Source: Faecalibacterium sp. I3-3-89 (GTDB taxonomy: Bacteria > Bacillota > Clostridia > Oscillospirales > Ruminococcaceae). Taken from it: a DNA stretch of 64,000 bases. A program made the position numbers and the translations under genes. The notes beneath the pieces are model-generated. The model worked only from the letters and a program-made list of their open reading frames with translations, had not been told where the DNA came from and did not search any database. Of the stretch, positions 26,997 through 34,858 are shown one piece after another; within the stretch, counting starts at the first letter, position 1; every line of letters begins with the position of its first letter. The DNA lies in the NCBI RefSeq assembly GCF_023347275.1, contig NZ_CP094468.1, positions 2,666,001 to 2,730,000 of the forward strand, written 5' to 3'.

Positions 26997-28181
26997 ATGC
27001 AGCGCACGGAAAAATATTTCGAGAAAGACGCATTCCGCAAAAGCGCCGCCGGGGTCATCCTTGCGGCAGAGGCGGACGCAAAGACCGGCGGCGGGCGCAT
27101 CGCTCTGGACGGCATGGTGTTCTACCCCGAGGGCGGCGGACAGCCTGCCGACCGGGGCACTCTGACCCTCGCCGACGGCACGGTGCTGCACGTCACCGAT
27201 GTCCACGAGACGGGCGGCGTCATCTGGCACACAGTGGATGCCCTGCCCGAGGCGGCACAGCCCGGCACCGCCGTCACCGGAGCCATCGACTGGGCGTGGC
27301 GCTTCGACAAGATGCAGCAGCACACCGGCGAGCACATCCTCTCCGGCATCCTGCACCAGATGTTCGGGGCCGAAAACGTCGGCTTCCACATCGGCTCTGA
27401 CGCCGTGCGGATGGACACCAGCGTGCCCATCTCTGCCGAGGGCCTGCGGGAGGCCGAGACTGCCGCCAACCGGGTCATCTGGGAGGATGTACCGGTGGTC
27501 ATCACCTACCCCACCCCCGAAGAGCTGGCGGCTCTGACCTACCGCAGCAAGAAGGAGATCGCCGGGCAGGTGCGCATCGTGACCATCCCGGGCGCGGATG
27601 TCTGCGCCTGCTGCGGCACCCACACCGCCACCACCGGTCAGGTGGGCCAGATCAAGATCCTGGCCTCCGAGAACTACAAGGGCGGCGTCCGGCTCAGCGT
27701 GGTCTGCGGCGGGCGGGCCTTGCGGGAGGCGCAGGCCATGCGGAACCGTCAGGCCGACATCGGCGCCCTCCTCTCGGCCAAGGCCGACCAGACCGCCGTG
27801 GCCGTCCACCGGGTGTACGACGAGTACACGGCCCTGAAATTTGCCCATTTTGGCCTCTGTCAGCAGCTGTTCGACGCCATGGCCGCACAGCTCGGCCCCG
27901 ACGAGACCGCCATCCGGATCGTTCCCGGCCTCGACCCGGACGGCCTGCACCGTCTGGCTGCGCGGCTGAGCGAGGCCACCACCGGCCTGTGCGCCGCCCT
28001 GACCCCCAACGAGAAGGGCACCGGCTACTGCATCGCACGCTCCGGCGGCGATGTCCGCCCCCTCACCAAAGCCCTCAACGCCGCCCTCAATGGCCGCGGC
28101 GGCGGCAAGCCCGGCATCTGTCAGGGCAGCTGCACCGCCACACCCGAACAGGTGGAGGAATTTTTGAGGAAAGCTCTGTAA
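26997..28181 (+). CDS. Alanyl-tRNA editing protein (AlaX-L type)
   Basis: 394 residues resembling the editing and C-Ala parts of AlaRS. FYPEGGGQPADRG marks the N-terminal domain, QQHTGEHILSG gives the HxxxH zinc ligands and CACCGTHTATTGQVG the distal Cys/His. The C-terminal ~110 residues are DHHA1-like and end GGGKPGICQGS. It hydrolyses mischarged Ser- or Gly-tRNA(Ala) in trans. Start at 26997 with AGGAGG upstream. Confidence 0.92.
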   Translation: MQRTEKYFEKDAFRKSAAGVILAAEADAKTGGGRIALDGMVFYPEGGGQPADRGTLTLADGTVLHVTDVHETGGVIWHTVDALPEAAQPGTAVTGAIDWAWRFDKMQQHTGEHILSGILHQMFGAENVGFHIGSDAVRMDTSVPISAEGLREAETAANRVIWEDVPVVITYPTPEELAALTYRSKKEIAGQVRIVTIPGADVCACCGTHTATTGQVGQIKILASENYKGGVRLSVVCGGRALREAQAMRNRQADIGALLSAKADQTAVAVHRVYDEYTALKFAHFGLCQQLFDAMAAQLGPDETAIRIVPGLDPDGLHRLAARLSEATTGLCAALTPNEKGTGYCIARSGGDVRPLTKALNAALNGRGGGKPGICQGSCTATPEQVEEFLRKAL

Positions 28182-28218
28182 GCACAAACTTTTTACGTCA
28201 CAAGGAGAATACGATCTT

Positions 28219-28983
28219 ATGAGAATGCGTTTCAAGCCCTATGCCCACGACGAACTGATGGCCGCCGATTTTCACGTCCACGACCCCTTTGTCTGGGGCG
28301 GCAAATGGCACAGCCAGTATGCCCGCCCGGAGCAGCCCTTCGTGCTGGAGCTGGGCTGCGGCAAGGGCGGCTTCCTCTCCCAGCTGGCCTCCGCCCACCC
28401 GGAGAACAACTATCTGGGCATCGACATCACCGACAAGGTGCTCATCCTCGCCAAGCGGAAGATCGAAGCGGCCTACGCCGCCGCAGGCCGCCCCATCGAC
28501 AACGTGAAGATCATGAGCACCGATATCGAACGCATCAAGGGCGTCATCACCTCGGAGGACACCGTCAGCCGCATCTACATCAACTTCTGCAACCCATGGA
28601 GCAAGAACGCCTCCTCCAACAAGCACCGCCTCACCTACCCCCGCCAGCTCATCCAGTACCGCGATTTCCTCAAGGACGGCGGCGACATCTACTTCAAGAC
28701 CGACGACGACGACCTGTTCCGGGACAGCCTGAGCTATTTCCCCGCCTCCGGCTACGACATCATCTGGCAGACCTACGACCTCCACGAGAATGAGCCGGAG
28801 TGGAACATCCGCACCGAGCACGAGGGAATGTTCACCGAGATGGGCATTAAAATAAAGGCCCTCATCGCCCGCAAGAAGGCAGGCGACGACTCTGTGACGT
28901 GGGTCGAGCCGAAGGTGCTCAAGAAGCTGGCCGCACAGGCAGAGGCCGAAGCCAAGGCCGCCGAGGGAGACGCCAATGTCTGA
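28219..28983 (+). CDS. trmB: tRNA (guanine-46-N7)-methyltransferase
   Basis: 254 residues. SAM loop LELGCGKGGFLSQLA, LGIDITDKVL, and the TrmB-specific YINFCNPWSKN...KHRLTYPRQL and FKTDDDDLF. The C-terminal ~25 residues are an Ala/Glu/Lys-rich helix longer than in many homologues. Installs m7G46 in the variable loop. RBS AAGGAG 7 bases upstream. It overlaps the following 59-residue gene by 8 bases. Confidence 0.96.
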   Translation: MRMRFKPYAHDELMAADFHVHDPFVWGGKWHSQYARPEQPFVLELGCGKGGFLSQLASAHPENNYLGIDITDKVLILAKRKIEAAYAAAGRPIDNVKIMSTDIERIKGVITSEDTVSRIYINFCNPWSKNASSNKHRLTYPRQLIQYRDFLKDGGDIYFKTDDDDLFRDSLSYFPASGYDIIWQTYDLHENEPEWNIRTEHEGMFTEMGIKIKALIARKKAGDDSVTWVEPKVLKKLAAQAEAEAKAAEGDANV

Positions 28984-29155
28984 CCCCTGTGAAGCCTGCC
29001 TGAACAACCAGCAGGACGAGTACGGCAGCTATTACTGCGCCGTGGGCGGCGCACTGGACGAGGATGAGATGGCCCGCTATCTCTCCCGCACCACGTCGGC
29101 CTGTCCTTATTTCGAGCCGGGCGACGAGTACAAGATCGTCCGCAGGCAGAATTGA
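28976..29155 (+). CDS. Small Cys-containing hypothetical protein (DUF6472-like)
   Basis: 59 residues, MSDPCEACLNNQQDEYGS...YYCAVGGALDEDEMARYLS...CPYFEPGDEYKIVRRQN. Four Cys (CxxC, then two single Cys) suggest a small zinc- or Fe-S-binding fold; the pattern resembles a small clostridial family I know as DUF6472. It overlaps trmB by 8 bases and uses an RBS (GGGAGACG) inside trmB, so translation is coupled. Confidence 0.72.
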   Translation: MSDPCEACLNNQQDEYGSYYCAVGGALDEDEMARYLSRTTSACPYFEPGDEYKIVRRQN

Positions 29156-29169
29156 ATGGAGGTGTTCCC

Positions 29170-30255
29170 TTGTCGTTTTTCCTCAACACGGCCATCTGTG
29201 GCTTTTCGCTCTACCACATCCTCGCATTTTTTCTCATCTACTCCTGTCTGGGCTGGTGCCTCGAGGTGGTGTATGCCGCCGCCACCACCGGCCAGCTGGT
29301 CAACCGCGGCTTTCTCAACGGCCCGGTCTGCCCCATCTACGGCTTCGGCATGATTTTAGTACTCTTCTTCCTCACGCCGCTGGAGGACAGCCTGCTCTTG
29401 CTGTATCTCGGCGGCGTCCTCCTGCCCAGCGTGCTGGAGCTGGTGGGCGGCTGGGTGCTGTATAAGCTCTACCGCACCCGGTGGTGGGATTACAGCGACA
29501 GGCCCTTCAACATCGGGGGCTATATCTGCCTCGAGTTTTCGCTGCTGTGGGGCGTAGGTGCCCTCCTGATGGTCAAGGCCGTCCACCCCGCCATCGCCGC
29601 GCTGGTGGACATCGTGCCGCCGCTGGTGGGCTTCATCCTCATGTGCCTGCTCTACGCCGTGTATGCCGCCGACGTGGTCGCCACCGGCATTTCTGCCTCC
29701 GATCTGGCCCGGGAGCTGGACGCCCTCGAAAAGGTGGCCGACAGTATGCACGCTGTCAGCGACGCCATGACCGAGATCCTCGGCACCACCGCGATGGACA
29801 TGGACCAGAAGATGGACGAGAGCCGGCTGCAGCTCAAGCTGGCCGCCGCCGAGGCCCGGGACAACTACAACAAGCTGTCGCCCCGTGAGGCCGCTTCCAC
29901 CATGCGTGCCCGCGCCGACGAGGCGATGGAGGCCGCCCGCCGCGCCTCCCAGACCGCCCGCCTCAACGCTGCCGAGGCCGCCAAGGCCGTCAAACTGGCC
30001 GCACAGGGCAAAGCCGAGCAGACCACCTCGCTGCTGCAGCTGGAGCAGCTCAAGGACGAGCTGGCCGCACGGGCGCAGGTCATGCAGGCCCGCACCCGCC
30101 GCAGCACCCATCTGCTGGGCAAGGGCCGTATGCTCCGCGCCTACCCCAAGCTGAAGCATGGCCAGAACAACCGCTCCCTCAACAGCCTCCTCGAGCAGCT
30201 CGAGAAGGAATACCCGGATTATTTCGACCATAACAACACCTTCGGCATCCAATAA
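29170..30255 (+). CDS. CmpB-like putative ABC-type membrane protein with helical tail
   Basis: 361 residues. The N-terminal ~185 residues hold four or five membrane helices with the PF06541 (ABC_trans_CmpB) pattern: IYSCLGWCLEVVYAA, NRGFLNGPVCPIYGFG, ELVGGWVLYKLY and RWWDYSDRPFNIGGYICL. The remaining ~175 residues are a long charged coiled coil. A TTG start at 29170 is best, with GGAGGTG 6 bases upstream; the preceding ATG is out of frame. Function of the family is unknown. Immediately follows the small Cys protein. Confidence 0.78.
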   Translation: MSFFLNTAICGFSLYHILAFFLIYSCLGWCLEVVYAAATTGQLVNRGFLNGPVCPIYGFGMILVLFFLTPLEDSLLLLYLGGVLLPSVLELVGGWVLYKLYRTRWWDYSDRPFNIGGYICLEFSLLWGVGALLMVKAVHPAIAALVDIVPPLVGFILMCLLYAVYAADVVATGISASDLARELDALEKVADSMHAVSDAMTEILGTTAMDMDQKMDESRLQLKLAAAEARDNYNKLSPREAASTMRARADEAMEAARRASQTARLNAAEAAKAVKLAAQGKAEQTTSLLQLEQLKDELAARAQVMQARTRRSTHLLGKGRMLRAYPKLKHGQNNRSLNSLLEQLEKEYPDYFDHNNTFGIQ

Positions 30256-30260
30256 ACAAC

Positions 30261-30297
30261 AAAAACGGCTGGGAAGCACGCTGTCCCAGCCGTTTTT
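30261..30297. terminator. Bidirectional terminator
   Basis: 14-bp stem AAAAACGGCTGGGA / TCCCAGCCGTTTTT, 9-nt loop, between convergent genes. Confidence 0.92.
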
Positions 30298-30303
30298 CTA
30301 TTC

Positions 30304-31224
30304 TCAGGCCCAGAGGTTTTCCGGGTAGAGCCCGTCCGCTGTCTTTCGGGCGATGGCCTCTACCACTACAGGCTTATCCTCGCGGTAGGTGACACCGTAC
30401 CACTGGTCGGTGCTGCGCAGCACCTTGACGGCGGCTTTCTTTTCGCCGATAAGCTCGCTGACCACCAGCGGCAGGAAATACTCGCACTTGAGCGGGTTCT
30501 TTTCCAGATTCTCATCCAGCCAGCGGGCGAAGCGCCGATCAGCCTCCTGCACGAAGCTCTCGCCGAAGCCCCAGAGATTCATGCTCACGGGGGTGTCGCC
30601 GGGCAGGTCGGTCCAGCTCTCGCCGCCGTCCTCGGTGTAGTGGATGCCGTCGGCGTAAGTCTCGATGCGGGTGTGCTCGGTGACGCTGCGGAGGGTGCTG
30701 TCCTCGTTGAGGGCGCAGATGCCCCGGGCCACGCTGCCGTTCTCCGAGACGGTGTTCCGGAGCAGGTAGCTCACCATGCAGTAGTCGTAGACCTCACCGT
30801 CGGTGTGGGTGGAAAGATAGTCGTAGATGACCTTGAAGGCCTCAGGGCCGTAGTAATCGTCCGCATTGATGACGGCGAAGGGGCCGTGGAGATAGGGCTT
30901 TGCCGCCAGCACGGCGTGGCAGGTGCCCCATGGCTTGACGCGGCCCTCGGGGATGGTGTAGCCCTCGGGCAGCTCGTCCAGCTGCTGGAACGCATACTTC
31001 ACGTCCATCGCCTTGGAGACCCGCTCGCCGATGGCGGCCTTGAAGGCGTCCTCGATCTCGTGCTTGATGACGAAGATGACCGTCTCAAAGCCTGCGCGGC
31101 GGGCGTCGTACAGGGAATAGTCCACGATGACCTGACCGCAGGGCCCCACCGGGTCGATCTGCTTCATCCCGCCGTAGCGGCTGCCCATGCCGGCCGCCAT
31201 GACCACCAGAACCGGTTTGTTCAT
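30304..31224 (-). CDS. Sugar-phosphate nucleotidyltransferase-like protein
   Basis: 306 residues with the NTP-transferase signature VLVVMAAGMGSRYGGMKQID at the N-terminus and the metal-binding pair INADDYYG near residue 120. It lacks the left-handed beta-helix of GlmU-type enzymes. It probably activates a sugar phosphate; the substrate is unknown and the adjacent genes give no clue. Start at 31224 with GGAGGAGAG upstream. Confidence 0.85.
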   Translation of the reverse strand: MNKPVLVVMAAGMGSRYGGMKQIDPVGPCGQVIVDYSLYDARRAGFETVIFVIKHEIEDAFKAAIGERVSKAMDVKYAFQQLDELPEGYTIPEGRVKPWGTCHAVLAAKPYLHGPFAVINADDYYGPEAFKVIYDYLSTHTDGEVYDYCMVSYLLRNTVSENGSVARGICALNEDSTLRSVTEHTRIETYADGIHYTEDGGESWTDLPGDTPVSMNLWGFGESFVQEADRRFARWLDENLEKNPLKCEYFLPLVVSELIGEKKAAVKVLRSTDQWYGVTYREDKPVVVEAIARKTADGLYPENLWA

Positions 31225-31377
31225 ATGTTCTCTCCTCCTCCGAAGGGTGTCTTGCAAAATACAGCCCTATTATACTCCAAATCCCGCCGGGCAACAAGAC
31301 AGAGCTGCGCTTTTCTATGGATTCCGGTGCGCCTCCGTGCTACAATGGGGTAAAATAAAAGAAAGGAAGTCCCCGCC

Positions 31378-31509
31378 ATGTACACTGCATCCTCTGCACG
31401 CTGTTCCACCCTGCCCTACCACTTCGGCGACACCGCCGCCCTCAACAACACCCGCTTCACCGACGAAGACCTGAACGCCATCGACCGGGCCTCCGGCCTT
31501 GCAGAATAA
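31378..31509 (+). CDS. Short ORF upstream of the SDR gene
   Basis: 43 codons (MYTASSARCS... to ...DLNAIDRASGLAE) with GAAAGGAAG upstream and a stop 9 bases before the next start, whose RBS overlaps its end. A TACAAT -10 lies about 35 bases before it. No family recognised; it may be a leader peptide or a small protein. Confidence 0.5.
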   Translation: MYTASSARCSTLPYHFGDTAALNNTRFTDEDLNAIDRASGLAE

Positions 31510-31518
31510 GGAGGAGCC

Positions 31519-32292
31519 ATGTCTAAGACTGTATGGATCACCGGCGCATCCTCCGGCATCGGCCGGGAGTTCGCCCGCCGGTATGCGCGCCTCGGCTTCC
31601 GGCTCATCCTCACCGCCCGCCGCACCGACCGGCTCGAGGCGCTGGCCGCAGAGCTGACCGTCAAATACAACACCTTCTGCCGCATCCTGCCCGCCGACCT
31701 CGAGCAGGAGAGCGAGTGCGCCCGCCTCTGTGAGGCGCTGGCCGACGAGCGGCTGGATATTTTCATCAACAACGCAGGCTTCGGCGTCTGCGGCAGCTTT
31801 CTTGAGACCAGCGGCGAAAAAGAGCTTTCCATGGCGAAGGTCAACGTGCTGGCCATGCACCAGCTCTTCAAGTTCGCCGTGAAGAAGATGGAGGCGCAGG
31901 GCTTCGGCACCGTGCTGAACGTGGCATCCTCCGCCGGGCTGCTGCCGGGCGGGCCGTATATGGCGGGCTACTATGCCACCAAGGCCTACGTCGTCAGCCT
32001 GACCCGGGGCGTGGCGGAAGAGCTGCGGGAGCAGCACAGCCCCGTCTACGTCTGCGCTCTCTGCCCCGGCCCGGTGGACACGGAGTTCAACGACCGGGCC
32101 GACGTGGTCTTTGCGCTGCGGGGCATCCGTCCGGAGTTCTGCGTCGAGGAGGCCATGCGGGGGATGCTCCGCCGCAAGACCATCATCGTGCCCTCGGCCC
32201 TCATGCAGGCCGCGACAGCGGCCCAGCGGCTCGTGCCGATGCCCCTTCTCATGCCCATCGTCGCCCGCCAGCAGAAGAAAAAACTGGGCTGA
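31519..32292 (+). CDS. Short-chain dehydrogenase/reductase
   Basis: 257 residues of the classical SDR fold: TGASSGIG cofactor loop, NNAGFG, catalytic Ser (VASSAGL) and YYATKAYV (Tyr/Lys). Resembles the YqjQ/DltE group acting on lipids or hydrophobic carbonyls, but the substrate is not predictable. RBS AAGGAGGAG. Probably co-transcribed with the preceding 43-codon ORF. Confidence 0.9.
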   Translation: MSKTVWITGASSGIGREFARRYARLGFRLILTARRTDRLEALAAELTVKYNTFCRILPADLEQESECARLCEALADERLDIFINNAGFGVCGSFLETSGEKELSMAKVNVLAMHQLFKFAVKKMEAQGFGTVLNVASSAGLLPGGPYMAGYYATKAYVVSLTRGVAEELREQHSPVYVCALCPGPVDTEFNDRADVVFALRGIRPEFCVEEAMRGMLRRKTIIVPSALMQAATAAQRLVPMPLLMPIVARQQKKKLG

Positions 32293-32411
32293 GGGACCAT
32301 TGTGTGCAACAAGCAGCAATCTCAGCCTTTGCAGCCCGCCTTTTTATGACGATTTCACGAAAACGCAGCAAAATGCGTAAAAATTTGCAGTAATTGTACT
32401 AAGAAAATGCC

Positions 32412-32440
32412 TTGACAGTCGGAATAAAGAATGCTACTCT
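32412..32440 (+). promoter_or_regulatory. dhuD promoter
   Basis: TTGACA (32412-32417) and TACTCT (32435-32440), spacer 17 bp. The start would lie near 32447, giving a ~120-nt leader. Confidence 0.65.
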
Positions 32441-32450
32441 AGTATACAAG

Positions 32451-32533
32451 AGGGCGCATGGCCGGACGGCCCGCCGCCGCTTCCCATGACGGCAGGTATG
32501 GGCCATTGGCATAGCCCGGCAGCGCAGCGCCCT
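32451..32533 (+). promoter_or_regulatory. Structured 5' leader of dhuD
   Basis: AGGGCGC (32451-32457) can pair with GCGCCCT (32527-32533), enclosing hairpins GGCC-GGAC-GGCC (32460-32471) and CCCAT/ATGGG (32483-32502). This multibranch shape ends 32 bases before the start codon. No riboswitch class that I know matches it. Confidence 0.45.
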
Positions 32534-32565
32534 GCAAAGCAAAATTTTGATTGGAGGACTTTATC

Positions 32566-33375
32566 ATGGCACAGTGTACTCCCAAATCCTTTGACCTGAC
32601 CGGCAAGGTCGCGCTCATCACCGGCGCATCCTACGGCATCGGCATGGCCATCGCCAAGGCAATGGCCGCAAACGGCGCTACCATCGTCTTCAACGACCTC
32701 AAGCAGGAGCTGGTCGATAAGGGTCTGGCCGCCTACGCCGAGGCTGGCATCAAGGCCCACGGCTACGTCTGCAACGTCTGCGACGAGGACGCCGTCAACG
32801 CAATGGTCGCAAAGATCACCGAGGAAGTCGGCCACATCAACATTCTGGTCAACAATGCCGGCATCATCAAGCGCATCCCCATGACCGAGATGACCGCTGC
32901 CGAGTTCCGTCAGGTGGTGGACGTTGACCTGAACGCCCCCTTCATCGTCTCCAAGGCTGTCATCCCCGACATGATCGCTCAGGGCGGCGGCAAGATCATC
33001 AACATCTGCTCCATGATGAGCGAGCTGGGCCGTGAGACCGTCTCCGCCTACGCTGCTGCCAAGGGCGGCCTGAAGATGCTGACCAAGAACATCGCCTCCG
33101 AGTACGGCGAGTACAACATCCAGTGCAACGGCATCGGACCCGGCTACATCGCCACCCCGCAGACCGCACCTCTGCGCGAGCGTCAGCCCGACGGCAGCCG
33201 TCACCCCTTCGACAGCTTTATCGTCGCCAAGACCCCCGCAGGCCGCTGGGGCGAAGCGGAGGATCTGGGCGGCCCCGCCGTCTTCCTCGCCTCTGCCGCT
33301 TCCGACTTCGTCAACGGCCTCATCCTGTACGTTGACGGCGGCATTCTGGCTTACATCGGCAAGCAGCCGCAGTAA
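32566..33375 (+). CDS. dhuD: SDR dehydrogenase of unsaturated-uronate pathway (DhuD/KduD-like)
   Basis: 269 residues: TGASYGIGMAIA cofactor loop, NNAGIIKR, catalytic SAYAAAKGGLKM and GIGPGYIATPQTAPLRE, the signature of the gluconate 5-dehydrogenase/KduD subgroup. With the RpiB-type DhuI encoded next, it fits the two-step isomerisation/reduction of 4-deoxy-5-keto-uronate from unsaturated glycosaminoglycan or pectin disaccharides. ATG 32566 has TTGGAGG upstream. Own promoter; a terminator separates it from dhuI. Confidence 0.82.
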   Translation: MAQCTPKSFDLTGKVALITGASYGIGMAIAKAMAANGATIVFNDLKQELVDKGLAAYAEAGIKAHGYVCNVCDEDAVNAMVAKITEEVGHINILVNNAGIIKRIPMTEMTAAEFRQVVDVDLNAPFIVSKAVIPDMIAQGGGKIINICSMMSELGRETVSAYAAAKGGLKMLTKNIASEYGEYNIQCNGIGPGYIATPQTAPLRERQPDGSRHPFDSFIVAKTPAGRWGEAEDLGGPAVFLASAASDFVNGLILYVDGGILAYIGKQPQ

Positions 33376-33398
33376 GCTTTCCCCTTCCGGCATATTCC

Positions 33399-33446
33399 GC
33401 GCCGTGTCCTCTGCCTTCCGGGCGCCGGGCACGGCGCTTTTATTTT
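33399..33446 (+). terminator. Terminator after dhuD
   Basis: GCGCCGTG / CACGGCGC stem with an extra inner GC stem, followed by TTTTATTTT. Confidence 0.85.
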
Positions 33447-33451
33447 CCATA

Positions 33452-33480
33452 TCGACTTTTCAACCTAAATCTGTTACACT
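33452..33480 (+). promoter_or_regulatory. dhuI promoter
   Basis: TCGACT (33452-33457) and TACACT (33475-33480), spacer 17 bp. Confidence 0.5.
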
Positions 33481-33521
33481 GAGGACAGTTGAAATACTAC
33501 AAAAACAGGAGGATTTTCCCC

Positions 33522-34160
33522 ATGAAGATCGCACTCATCAACGAGAACAGTCAGGCCGCAAAGAACGGCATCATCGAGGCCGCTCTGAAGAAGGTCGTGG
33601 AGCCGATGGGCCACGAGGTGGTCAACTACGGTATGTATGCCGCCGATGACGCCGCCCAGCTGACCTATGTGCAGTGCGGCATCCTCGCCGCCATCCTGCT
33701 GAACAGCGGCGCTGCCGACTACGTCATCACCGGCTGCGGCACCGGCGAGGGCGCCATGCTGGCCCTGAACAGCTTCCCCGGCGTCATCTGCGGCCATGTG
33801 GAGGACCCTGTGGATGCTTACACCTTCGCCCACGTCAACGACGGCAACGCGGTCGCCATGCCCTTTGCCAAGGGCTTCGGCTGGGGCGGCGAGCTGAACC
33901 TTGAGTACTGCTTTGAGAAGCTGTTCGGCTTCGGCCACGGTCAGGGCTACCCCAAGGAGCGGGTCGAGCCGGAGCAGCGGAACAAGAAGATCCTCGACGG
34001 CGTCCGCGCCGCCACCTTCAAGCCCCTCATCGAATGCCTCAAGAGCATCGATCAGGATCTGCTGAAGGGTGCCATCGCCGGTGAGAAGTTCCGCGAGCTG
34101 TTCTTTGCCTCCTGCAAGGACGAGGAGCTGGCCGCCTATGTCAAGAGCCTGCTGGTCTGA
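33522..34160 (+). CDS. dhuI: RpiB/LacA/LacB-family uronate isomerase (DhuI-like)
   Basis: 212 residues beginning MKIALINENSQAAKNGIIEA, which closely matches my memory of streptococcal DhuI, an isomerase unrelated to KduI that acts on 4-deoxy-L-threo-5-hexosulose uronate. NYGMYAADDAAQLTYVQCG and GCGTGEGAMLALNSFPGV carry the RpiB-family Cys/phosphate-loop pattern. RBS AGGAGG. Pairs with dhuD; this neighbourhood has no lyase, so the sugars must be supplied by enzymes elsewhere. Confidence 0.85.
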   Translation: MKIALINENSQAAKNGIIEAALKKVVEPMGHEVVNYGMYAADDAAQLTYVQCGILAAILLNSGAADYVITGCGTGEGAMLALNSFPGVICGHVEDPVDAYTFAHVNDGNAVAMPFAKGFGWGGELNLEYCFEKLFGFGHGQGYPKERVEPEQRNKKILDGVRAATFKPLIECLKSIDQDLLKGAIAGEKFRELFFASCKDEELAAYVKSLLV

Positions 34161-34174
34161 GCGGTGACGTGAAG

Positions 34175-34543
34175 ATGACTGCCCTGTATCACCTGAACGA
34201 GAACATCGCCCATCTGCTGGAGGGCTTTCTGGAATCCGCCGTCCCCCTCATTGCAGGACTGGCGGAGGCCATCGGCCTGTTCATCATCGTGACGAGTCTG
34301 GCCCGGGCCACCTATCACTATGTGCGGACGACCTTCTTCCACGACCGGTACGACTTCCACCACGAGATGAGCACCGGCCTGACGACGGCGCTGGAATTCC
34401 TCATGTCGGCAGAGATCGCCAAGACCTTTCTTTTGCAGAACCTCGAGTCGGTCGTGCCGCTGGCCGCGACCTTCGCGCTGCGGGCGCTGATGAGCCTGCT
34501 GCTCCATGTCGAGATGCGGGCGGGCCACACCGAGGAAAAATGA
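34175..34543 (+). CDS. DUF1622-family membrane protein
   Basis: 122 residues with three hydrophobic segments (residues ~18-46, ~68-85 and ~92-112) and a conserved polar stretch FHHEMSTGLTTALEFLMSAEIAKTF, typical of DUF1622. Function unknown. ATG 34175 chosen; a GTG two codons upstream is possible. It begins 14 bases after dhuI. Confidence 0.75.
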   Translation: MTALYHLNENIAHLLEGFLESAVPLIAGLAEAIGLFIIVTSLARATYHYVRTTFFHDRYDFHHEMSTGLTTALEFLMSAEIAKTFLLQNLESVVPLAATFALRALMSLLLHVEMRAGHTEEK

Positions 34544-34612
34544 TGTCTGCCAAAGTTTTCTTTGCCCCTTCTTTTTCGGTTTGTGTAAAATGTCAAAAAT
34601 AGCGTTCTGCTC

Positions 34613-34696
34613 TTGACACTTTGACCAAACCGCTCTATACTTTTGCCATCGAAAGCAAAGGCGCTGACGGATGAAGATCCGGTCAGCGCCTTTTGT
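34613..34696 (+). promoter_or_regulatory. amtB promoter followed at once by a terminator-like leader hairpin
   Basis: TTGACA (34613-34618) and TATACT (34636-34641), spacer 17. About 15 bases after the expected start comes a hairpin AAGGCGCTGACGGAT / ATCCGGTCAGCGCCTT (34658-34692) with TTTTG. The remaining leader to 34858 holds a second stem (GCCGGGTG/CACCCGGC). This looks like an attenuation leader for the ammonium transporter gene. The stretch 34544-34858 has no gene. Confidence 0.6.
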
Positions 34697-34858
34697 ATTT
34701 CCGGGGGAGGCTTGTCCCCTGCGACCAAGGAAGAGATAGAGGGCTTCCTTTTCCGGATTTTCCGCGCTGCTGCGCAGATAGAGGGACGCAGCAGCCGGGT
34801 GTGCACGCGCTGCCGGGCTGGCACCCGGCGGCAAAATATGTGGGGAGGTATCTGCGTT

